From positions 1 through 38,645 of the forward strand of contig LPNZ01008651.1 in NCBI GenBank assembly GCA_001655205.1: a DNA stretch of 38,645 nucleotides, read 5' to 3'. The notes under the pieces are model-generated. The model saw only the letters and a list, made by a program, of their open reading frames with translations, made no database searches and was not told the origin of the DNA. Numbering within the stretch: position 1 is the stretch's first letter; each line of letters begins with the position of its first letter. Positions 20,281 through 34,091 of this stretch are shown one piece after another. The stretch is from Lenisia limosa (lineage: Eukaryota > Breviatea). Both the position numbers and the translations under genes were made by a program.

Positions 20281-22612
20281 ATGTTTCGTGACCACTTTGG
20301 TTCACGAGAAAGTGCCCCCCTCGTGCAACCCCTTCGGTTATCTCAAGATGATATTATGGAAAAACGATCAGATGGGCGGAAGAACCTTGAACTGAGGCCG
20401 ATATGTTCGTCGCTCATTCTCATTCTCACTTCTGTAGTCATGAAAGTTGGAGTTTTGAACCAATCAAGCGGTTCTGCCTACCTTGAAATTGGGAATACAA
20501 AAATTGCGGCTTCAGTGTATGTGATTTATTTCTCTATTTCACCAGTGAATGAGCCAATATTGTTATTCTTCCAGACGAAGCCCCTCAATGTCAATGGATG
20601 CGTTTTCAGCAACAGCCTCTCTCAAGGTTGGTGCATGCGTTGTTTTGGCTGATAAATAGTGGTGGTGTATTTCAAGATTAGAGATTTTGTTTATATTATT
20701 ATTTGCATAGGTGGAGGTGAAGTATGCTGAATACTCCAATACCAAATTAAAGAAGGCTGAGCGTTTTGGAGAACAGGTGGGGAGAGGAATGGTCCTTTGT
20801 CTCTCTTGTTAATTACACTCCAGACACCTAATGAAGCATTTATGGCCCAAGTTGTGAAAGAAGCCGTGGAACCTGCTATTATGCTGGAAAACTACCCGAA
20901 GTGTGATATTGAATGTTACTGTAAGAGGGATTATGACAAGTAATCATTGTTGGAGTACTGCCATCAGCTGATAATTTAGTGAAAGTTCTTGAGGAAGGAG
21001 GCGGAGTCATTTCAGCAGCGGTATTGGCCCTGAGCTTGGCGTTGTGTGATGCTGGAATCATGATGACTGACATACCAACTGCATCATCATCGGTGGGCTT
21101 CATGAACTATATATTGTAAAGGTTCTATTCTAATCATCATCAGGTAAGTGTCAAATATTCTAATCATCATCAGGTCTTTAAGTGCCAAATATTCTAATCA
21201 TCAGGGCTGTACAGTTTCATGTTTTAGACTGGTTGAGTAATGAAAAAAAACCCATGATTTTTCAGAGGGTTCGAGTTGATATGATATATTTTACGTTGAA
21301 TTACTGTCTCTACTGAAAGAATTTTTTTGTATAATTTCAAACAGTGTGTTTAAAATATTTAAATTCACGAGTTCATCATTATTATCATATTATATCGATA
21401 TATCATAGAATAGTGTATCATTACATCAATATAGTTTTTTTGGGGTTTTTATCTTCTCACTTTTGTTTCAAAAATCTACAATAGTTTATCGCTCTCTCTA
21501 ACATTGTGTCCCCGTATATGTATACCACCCTTAACATCCTACCCTGGAGTGATGGGATGCGATGCTGCAGAAGCCTGGCCTGGGCTTTATTTGTTTTTTT
21601 GTTATCAATCGTCGTGTGTTTTCAGCCAACAGNNNNNNNNNNNNNNNNNNNNNNNNNNNNNNNNNNNNNNNNNNNNNNNNNNNNNNNNNNNNNNNNNNNN
21701 NNNNNNNNNNNNNNNNNNNNNNNNNNNNNNNNNNNNNNNNNNNNACTCCGTCCAGAAATATGTGAAATTTTAGAGTATCAATATGTGAAATTTGGCCATT
21801 TTTTCATCATTTTGTACCAAAAACAGCTTTTTGAAAAGTCCAAGTGATCGTACTTGTCCCCCCATTGGTATGGTTCACTTATCGTTCACTTTATCTAGCT
21901 ATGAGAAGAAGAACAAGTAACAACAGTACGTAAAAGTGATTTCTCAGTATTTTTTGACAATTTTGAAGGATAATATTTCGTGTTGTTTTTTATTATTTGA
22001 CAAAGTTGTTTGGATTTTTTTGAAAAAAACTACATGACGCACTCAGAGCATTGCAAATAGTGTCAGACATGGGAAAATCATGAACACAAGAATTTGAACA
22101 TTCTACAATTTCACATATATATATCTGGACTGTGTGCCATTTTTTCATGTATATGTGTAATTCTTTCCTATAATTACGTTAAAGTGAGGTTTTCAGAAGA
22201 AAATCATGTTTTTGCATAAACGTTCTTCAGTACTCACACAACAATCATCCCTTTAACTCTTGAAGGTAGTAATAGGAGGTGAAGTGCGAGCCGACCCCTT
22301 GTTATTGGAGGAGCAGGTATCGTCCGCAACAGTTTTTATGTCAATCCTACCAAAATCCCGCAAGGTATTATTTTGTTTTTGTAATAATGTGTTTTTTTTG
22401 CTCTTTGTTATTTTTCTTCTGAAGCTGACTGTTAAGATTATGTCCTTCTCTCAGCAGGGTTCATTAACAGAGGAGGAAGCTGCCTTGGTATGGACTCCCT
22501 GTCGCCCCCCTTATGAATTTAGAGCATGGATGTTTGCATGGATACAGCCAATCAAGTCTATATGATCATGCGAAATTGTCTCGCTGAAAATGTAGAAGGT
22601 CTTCTAAAATGA
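20281..22612 (+). CDS. RNase PH-like exosome core subunit (RRP41/MTR3 type)
   Basis: The start MFRDHFGSRESAPL is followed by EKRSDGRKNLELRPI. A 31-nt intron then joins to FMKVGVLNQSSGSAYLEIG and NTKIAASV, the classic RNase PH N-terminal signature. Later exons give KYAEYSNTKLKKAERFGEQ, then NEAFMAQVVKEAVEPAIMLE and YPKCDIECY. A 20-nt intron (20921-20940) joins this to LIIVGVLPSADNL, followed by GGGVISAAVLALSLALCDAG, the helix with the usual DAGI motif. Intron 21093-22265 is long and holds an N gap and repeats. The last exons read VVIGGEVRADPLLLEEQ, the EEEAAL helix and TANQVYMIMRNCLAENVEG, with TGA at 22612. The family forms the six-subunit ring of the RNA exosome, which feeds RNA to RRP44/RRP6. 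The start recalls MTR3 (EXOSC6) and the tail RRP41; I cannot decide between them. The phosphate-site arginines were not traced. Confidence 0.85.
21127..21205 (+). repeat. Triplicated ATTCTAATCATCATCAGG motif
   Basis: Three copies spaced about 30 nt apart lie near the start of the long exosome-gene intron; the third lacks one ATC. Each copy contains a branch-point-like CTAAT and an acceptor-like CAG, and the first is followed by the donor-like GTAAGT. Confidence 0.75.
21633..21744. other. Assembly gap (112 N) in the exosome-gene intron
   Basis: A run of Ns within intron 21093-22265. No coding sequence is expected to be lost. Confidence 0.95.
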
Positions 22613-22884
22613 AGTTTTAATGCAATTAATAGGTTGGTGTCGTGAACAATACATCCTTCAAAATATATCTTGGTTTGTTATCTCGATAAATCCTCGATAA
22701 AAATCGGTATTTTACCAGTACATTTCTGACCGTGGGGAGGGCTCATCTCTTCAGTTCCTTCGTTTGAAACCTGTTCTCCAAAAAGATTTCAGCACCTTTT
22801 CAGTTTATCATCCAGTTATTATCTTTCACAAGAAAAAATATATCATATCAACCAACCCCATGAAACAACAACATAAACCCCCAT

Positions 22885-25800
22885 TTATAGAATTTGACAG
22901 CACCCCTTCTTCTTCTTTTTCTTATTTCCTGAGAGAAGCTCCTCAGTATCAGGGCCTGTTTCTTCTTCGGGTGGTGGAATGTCCACTCGCTTCTTGTCTC
23001 CTGCAAAAGTAAACAAGGCAAACAAAAAACAATAAAGGTTAAATTTTTCAAACAATGATTTAAGACCCTCTCTCACCAAGCATATGAGGCGATGACTCAA
23101 CACCTCCAAGGTCTCCCCACCCAACATCTACCTTGCGACCGCCTCGCATAATGTAACCCGAGGGTTTAACCTCAAACTGAATCCAGTTATAATACAGAGG
23201 GAAAATGAAATTGATTGACACTGCACAAAGAATGCCTGGACCACCTCTGGCAACAGACCTTGGCCTTGCCAATGGGAGCAACAGCAGCCGGGGCGGCAGC
23301 TGGGGTATCTACCATGGCCACAGGTGCTAACGTCGGCTCCTCAGCAAGCTCCGGCTTTTTACGGTTGGCAATAATGATACCAAGGGCAGCTAGGGAGGGG
23401 GGGGGGGNNNNNNNNNNNNNNNNNNNNNNNNNNNNNNNNNNNNNNNNNNNNNNNNNNNNNNNNNNNNNNNNNNNNNNNNNNNNNNNNNNNNNNNNNNNNN
23501 AAGTCCTCCAAGGGCAGCGAGAATGAGGTAGGGCAGGAAGAAGAGCACCCATGGGAAATCCTTCTCTTCGGATTCGCAACCTGAAATAATAAGTGCTTCA
23601 CCACTATGCCAGCCAGGTGGTCAAGATACTTAAGTGTATGATAAGCTGACTACATAGGAGTCAAGATACTTCAGTGTATGATAAGCTGACTACAAAGGAG
23701 TCAAGATAGTTTTCGAACCTTGACACACGATGGTGACCGAATGAAGGACTGGGCCACGGGTGTACTGTTCACGATGCAGTTCAACACGAACTTGGATATA
23801 GCGACCTTGGATCTCCTAATACTATCATTCCAAAACATCCAAGATTACTATCATTTGACAACATCCAGACCATCTTAAGTTACACTTGGCTTACAGTGAT
23901 TCTTGTTTCATTGACTGAGGCGGGGAACACGTCAGGATCATCAGAAGCAGCAACACGAACAACCACCTCTTCATCCTCCGCAAGCTTGGAATCCTCTTGA
24001 AGGTCGGCGTCAATCTAAACTGCATGACCACAGGTCTACAATCAGCTCTTGCAACTACAACCCTCCCCCTCCTACCAGAACCTGTGCCCACCAAGCACCC
24101 TCATTTCCTTCGCCCAAGTCGTAGACGATAATCCAGGAGCCAGAAGTGGGTGATGCGGACGCGCCAGCACCAGTCAGATCAGAGTAACTATACATCGAGC
24201 TGGAAGGTCAAGAATAGTGCAACAAAAGGTGTTTTTACAATAAATGTAAGTATATTCAGAGACGTACATACCCTGGGAGGATAGGTGAAACCCAGTCAAC
24301 AGCTCCTTCACCCCGATTAAGATCAGGATTAATTCGCATAATAGTCCTAAGGGGTGAATAAAACTACAGGCCTAAAAGTATAAATGGCGCTTGAATAATA
24401 TAATAAAAAAAGATGTGTACTATATCAAAATTTATTTTTCTCAATCTCTCGATGGTGTCTCAAATGTCTATTGAATAGAATTGAGTTTTTTTTGGGAAAA
24501 TATTCACCATTGCCCAATATCAGATAGGGAGAGAGGAAGGGAGAGGGAGAAGGCAATAAAATATATAAAAACAGTTTCAGTTCCTACTTTGACCTGTAGC
24601 AAATGGCAAAAAGATAGCCATCCCTGTCAACAGACACGCCAGTTGGACCCTCTCCCCATTGTGTTTCTGTCGAATCGAATGGCTGTGGGGTGAGTAGGGG
24701 ACATTGAATAAGTGAAATGAACCATCTCAAGGATTTGGAGTGGCCTTACCGTGTATTTCAGCTCAATGTTGCCGATGTGTCTTCCAAAGGGGTTCGTGTG
24801 AGCCACAGTACGTACTCCGCTTCCTGCTGGGTCAATACTCAGTAGTCGCAATTGTGGTGGACCTGACGCGTACCAAGTGAGTGAGCAACCCAAACAGTGT
24901 TATCATGGTCAACAACACAGCCTTGGGCTGTAGCAAGGCCTTGGGCTCCTTCAAAGATCTCCATCTAATGTTCAATTATTTGAAATGTGAAGACTGAGCA
25001 CAATTCTAGAAAGACAAACGAGAGTCAACTCACATCTCCGGTCTCGTCTTCTCCACGAACACGCTCCGGATCGAAGCGGACCAGTGACATTTCGGGGTTC
25101 GAATATTTGGTTCCCCAAATGTGTCTACTACGCCCACTACACAGTGACAGAAGAATATCTTCCAAAAATAAGACGTTTCAATTTTCGAGTTTTTCCCTTA
25201 TTGATAATGAGACTGAATGAATGCACAATAAATCACGGGTGCTTACGTGCAAACACCGTAGATGCCATAACCTCTGTTGTCAACGGTCGTAGCCTCAGAA
25301 TTCGGAAGGTTGAGATCCCACATGTATAATGCTGAAACATTTAGATTCAAACGTTTTTGTAAAACACAAAAAAAAGATCCAATCATAATAAAATATAAAC
25401 CCGCTGCCAACATCCAGGGGCTGAGTAGATAGTTCCCTTCTTATCAGGGTCTAAACTCTTGAGGTAGACACCACCATAGCCTAAAATATCACGTGGCAGC
25501 ATTAATAAGAACATCATACGTTGAAAAAAAACTCTTAAATCAGAAAATTGGATCGGAGGCAAGACCATAAAGTAAAAGGGAATCAATTATTACCTCTTTC
25601 ACAATTGAGTAAATGGTGGTTATTAACAAAAAAACATATTTTATCTCACGGAAGGACTGTCAGAGTGACTTTCATACCGAGTCAATTATCCAATTATCTG
25701 AGAGCTTGCTTTAAGAAGATCCAACCCAACCTCCAGCAACTTGGACTCCATAGTCTTCAATTACTTCTCCTTCAGGGGACAAAACGCGGAGATGCTAGGA

Positions 25801-26648
25801 TGATGAGAATTGACTCTGATCACCAGGGGGAAACATAAGACCACCTTGAGAGAGCGACCCATGTAATAGACGTTGTTGTACTCGTCAATGGTAATATGGC
25901 GGATGTCAGTGTTGATAGAGGCATCATCCTTGTGGTAGAGAAGAATACATTCGTCTTCAGGTTCCTTGCCAGCCTCCCAGGGCATAATCTCATCAATTGC
26001 CTATATTGTGAGCATGTAACCAAAAATTAAGAAAACTCTCACTCTTGAAGTGTCAATGATTCCATTTCCATTCCTGTCGACGCATTGACCAGTCTCCTCC
26101 ATGCCAATCTTGGTCATGCTTCCCTCGGATCGGTTTCCAACCCAGCAATTGGCATTACTAAGAGGTAAAGTTAGAGCCTTTCTGGCAAAACAGGCTTCAG
26201 GAAAAAAGGGTTTTCAAATATCTAACATAGAAAAAGAACTATTGCTGTTTCGCCACCAACGAGTCAATACCGATGCGAGAAGGATTTTGAGCTCCACCAG
26301 GGGATGTTTTGTACATGGCAACAATTTTTGGATAGGGTCTACATGCCGTGCAAAGCTGAATAGGTCAGATAAGAAGGATATCGGAACAATTAAGCAAACC
26401 TTAGCAACATAGCCAGCAGACGAGACCTGATGAGTTAGTTCAGTTCATATTACTCAATAGGTACTTACAGGGATCCACATTGAGGTCAGAGACGGGGAGA
26501 GAGTAAGTCTAATTGATCCTGGTTGAAATTCATGATCCATGTTAACTGCAAGCCCCATATAGAAATCTTCTTGCGTTGTGTAGGTAATTGGCCGCAATCC
26601 AAAGCAGAATGTAAAGCAAACAAAAAAAAGAAGCAGTTCCCTTGCCAT
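22885..26648 (-). CDS. Secretory NHL/beta-propeller-like protein with one TM segment and a CaaX-type tail
   Basis: The ATG at 26648 gives a signal peptide, MARELLLFFVCFTFCFGL. The ectodomain has motifs typical of NHL/propeller blades: NANCWVGNRSEGSMTKIG, CVDRNGNGIIDTS, DIRHITIDEYNNVYYMGRSL, VVDHDNTVWVAHSL, GPTGVSVDRDGYLFAICY and TIMRINPDLNRGEGAVDWV. A beta-rich module follows (EEVVVRVAASDDPDVFPASV; GRYIQVRVELHREQYTRGPV). Then FPWVLFFLPYLILAALGGL is a transmembrane helix interrupted by the gap 23408-23500. The cytoplasmic part is FEVKPSGYIMRGGRKVDVGW, then DKKRVDIPPPEEETG and finally KKKKKKGCCQIL, with TAA at 22885. The last four residues, CQIL, fit a CaaX prenylation box. Ligand and role are unknown; a surface receptor or adhesion protein is an inference. 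One junction near 24863 needs either a GC-AG intron or an 11-nt removal. Confidence 0.7.
23408..23500. other. Assembly gap (93 N) inside the TM-segment exon
   Basis: Preceded by a poly-G run. The motif CCAAGGGCAGC occurs on both sides of the gap, so the flanks may partly overlap. The transmembrane exon of the NHL-like protein is affected. Confidence 0.9.
23621..23708. repeat. Two 40-bp tandem repeats in an intron
   Basis: The 40-nt unit TCAAGATACTTAAGTGTATG... occurs at 23621-23660 and 23661-23700 with a few mismatches, followed by a partial third unit. It lies in the intron before the transmembrane exon of the NHL-like gene. Confidence 0.85.
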
Positions 26649-26666
26649 CTTGCTGAGATGAGAAGG

Positions 26667-26802
26667 NNNNNNNNNNNNNNNNNNNNNNNNNNNNNNNNNN
26701 NNNNNNNNNNNNNNNNNNNNNNNNNNNNNNNNNNNNNNNNNNNNNNNNNNNNNNNNNNNNNNNNNNNNNNNNNNNNNNNNNNNNNNNNNNNNNNNNNNNN
26801 NN
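26667..26802. other. Assembly gap (136 N) in the divergent promoter
   Basis: The gap falls between the start codons of the NHL-like gene (-) and VPS34 (+), so their shared promoter is mostly missing. Confidence 0.95.
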
Positions 26803-26872
26803 TGCGGAGAGAGAGCACACAAGCGAAAGAACGACACACAGGCAGGATTCGACCCAGAGGATTGTCTCTCAA

Positions 26873-31592
<4,720 letters not shown>

Positions 31593-32015
31593 TCCTTTTT
31601 CTTTGTTTATCTTTATCTATTTGTTTTTTTTTTGTTTCTTTGTTCGCGTGTTGCAATTTTGTACAATAGATTATGAGAGCATATTTTTGAGAAACAGAAA
31701 AATTCCGCATTGCACAAATCACAAAACAACAACAGCAGGCCCAGACTCCGACTGTGCTGAGTGGTAACCTTTGTTTCAACCCCTCTTACTGTCTGTGAAA
31801 TATATGCTGAGGGATTTTTGAGTTTTTGTTTTAAAAAACAAATTCATGGATTTCAAGCTCACCTCCTCTTATCCATCTTTCATTATGCTAGTATCTATTC
31901 ATTAGGCCAAAGAGTGACCACCAAGTGACCACAATATCAGGTGGTGTATTAAATCCAAATTACTCTAAAAAACCATCGTAACCTTAAAAAGAAAGAAAGA
32001 AATAAGAGGTAACGC
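31593..32015. other. Convergent intergenic region, no gene seen
   Basis: This lies between the 3' ends of VPS34 and the LOG gene. It is T-rich just after VPS34 (polyadenylation region expected) and AT-rich beyond. No protein-like frame or repeat is recognised. Confidence 0.55.
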
Positions 32016-33209
32016 TTAGGGCTCAACTGGTGAAATTTTGTTGATCAGAGCAACAGGATCAGATTCAACAATAAGCCTCTCAAAAACATTCTGTTCAATG
32101 AAACCTAATAAATCAGTCTTGATTCAATGGTAGTCATTCTAACCTTCCTCAACAGCTTGCTCGATCCAGGCGACGATATGGTCATAGAATCCATTGACAT
32201 TTAAAATCCCCACTTTAGCTGGGTAGAACCTTGGGGATTAGAAAACAACCCCAAAAACATACCCGAGCTGGTCATTACAGAGAACTTCAAATAACTCATC
32301 CATTGAACCGTATCCTCCAGGAAGAACTAAAAGCAAATTACAATAAACTAGTTCACACCCCTAACCAAAACCCCTATTGCGTTTAAATGGGTACCTCAGG
32401 CATAAGGGGACTTTTTTATTGTTTTTCGAAAAAAAGTTCGAACTATTTTTCGAATATTCTAGAAGCTTTTCGGCACTTTCATCAATAGGTCCCTCCTTCC
32501 TACCTATGCTATAAATTGGAAAATAACAGTTTCAAAATTGGATTTTGAAACTGTTATTTTTTTGAAGCCTCAAAAAATCAAAAAAAAAATAAGGACGCTA
32601 GTAGGGGGGGAGTAACCTATCAAAAAGTCCAAAAGTTGCAAACATTCGAAAAAAAAAAAAAATCAGATTTCCTTATGCTTAAATTGCACCCATTGAGGGT
32701 TTTGTTTTANNNNNNNNNNNNNNNNNNNNNNNNNNNNNNNNNNNNNNNNNNNNNNNNNNNNATAGGCATTGGAAATAGTAAATATGTGCTCCTTGCGAGC
32801 AGACATCGAGTCGACAACAACCACATCACAAGGACTGTCTCCAGAGATTTCACGAGGCTCAAGGGCACTGGGAATCACACCAATCACCTGTTACATCAAA
32901 TAAATAACTTAATCTATTAAAAGCTCAAAAGCTCACCTTGGCTCCATTTTTGTGTGCCGTTTGAGAAACAGCACCCCTAAAATAATAATTAACAACACTC
33001 AAACCAAATCACTCACATGATACCAACAGAACCACCACCATAAACCTGTAAAGTGAAGAAAGCAATGTAACAACAACCCTTCATATGCCTACCATCTGCC
33101 ATCCTTTCTCAGCAATGTGCTGCCCAATCACTTCGGCAGTTTCCTGGTACTTTTGATTCTTTCCAAAGCGAGAACCACAAAAAACACAAATACTGAAAGG
33201 TTTAGTCAT
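32016..33209 (-). CDS. LOG-family nucleoside-monophosphate phosphoribohydrolase
   Basis: The ATG at 33209 gives MTKPFSICVFCGSRFGKNQK, the LOG N-terminal motif CVFCGSxxGKN. Short introns follow, then VYGGGSVGIM, GAVSQTAHKNGAKVIGVIPS and the catalytic-region DSMSARKEHIF with the family Arg-Lys pair. The gap 32710-32761 removes the next residues. After an intron of at least 370 nt come LPGGYGSMDELFEVL, with Ser replacing Thr of the PGGxGTxxE signature, then VGILNVNGFYDHIVAWIEQA and EEGFIEQNVFERLIV. The stop is TAA at 32016. Plant and microbial LOG enzymes split cytokinin or other nucleoside 5'-monophosphates into free base and ribose 5-phosphate. Substrate here is unknown. Spliceosomal introns argue against bacterial contamination. 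Confidence 0.88.
32520..32560. repeat. Perfect 19-bp inverted repeat with a 3-nt loop in a LOG intron
   Basis: Arms 32520-32538 and 32542-32560 (AAATAACAGTTTCAAAAT and its complement, plus one flanking A-T pair) are perfectly complementary, with loop TGG. It lies in the LOG intron near the N gap. It could fold as RNA or be the symmetric core of a small palindromic element. Confidence 0.85.
32710..32761. other. Assembly gap (52 N) at an exon edge of the LOG gene
   Basis: The gap begins just after the codons for FTISNAY on the minus strand, so the end of that exon and its donor site are missing. Confidence 0.95.
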
Positions 33210-34091
33210 ACTCAAAGTGCAGCAAGTCAAGTCAGCTTGAAAGTGGGCCTTATTTTTTTTTGCCCCCCTTTGTGTCTTAATACACAGCCCCATGCTACGA
33301 TGAAAGTGATCGGGGGGCCCGGGTAGAGCCCGGGTACCAGGGAGAGTTCAATTTTTGCATGCATTTTTAGAGCCCCCTTCTTCGCCCTTCTTTCAGTCTA
33401 TTGCCCTTCTAGGTCATTCCTGCCTAGTTCCTGCAGAGTTCCTGCCTGACTTCTTGACCCTCTCTTGATCTGTGGCTTATTTTTATTAATGATTAAAAAT
33501 GAAAATAGCTCAAACCAAGTTTAGTGTTCTCCATTTTGATGATACAGATTCCCTCTAAAAGGAAAATCTCACGTTGATGGATGCTCTTGTCCACTCACTC
33601 AGACGAACTGAAAATGAAGAGACACTTGATGAACTTTTTGTTTTTTTTTGTACATTATTCATTTGTATGTTGTGTGTGAGCTATATCTCTTGCTCTCTCT
33701 TTCCTTTCTTGATTTTTTTTTGTGGTTGAGCCATCAAAGCGCTATTCATTTCCTAAAAAAAAAGACAAATGGATAAATGGATTTACGATTGTTTCTAAAA
33801 GGTCAGTGACCTGTTAGTGACCGTCACCAATCCTTTACTGTGTACTTCCGTGTTGCTTCCGTGTGCAGGCTTCTCCCAAATGGCATTTTATCACTTTCAA
33901 GAAAAATGTGTGCCGCCAAATTATCCTGCGGCTGCAGACCAGGAGATCATCAAACACGTCCACATCTCGCTTTAATTCACCGAATCATTTGCCTCACAAA
34001 AATCATATGCATATCACCATTCCCCCCAACTACCAACCTGCTACTTTTAAGTTTGCTGTACGCAACCATGTATCAATACAATTTTCCAACA
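33210..34091. other. Intergenic region with weak plus-strand coding-like segments
   Basis: This lies between the LOG start and the eEFSec 3' end. It contains a GGGCCCGGGTAGAGCCCGGG palindrome near 33315 and AGTTCCTGC-type short repeats near 33420-33450. On the plus strand, ATG at 33499 opens MKIAQTKFSVLHFDDTDSL, then TAA, then KENLTLMDALVHSLRRTENE in the same frame. A further frame, SQMAFYHFQEKCVPPNYPAA, follows at about 33876. I could not join these into a gene with confidence. Confidence 0.3.
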
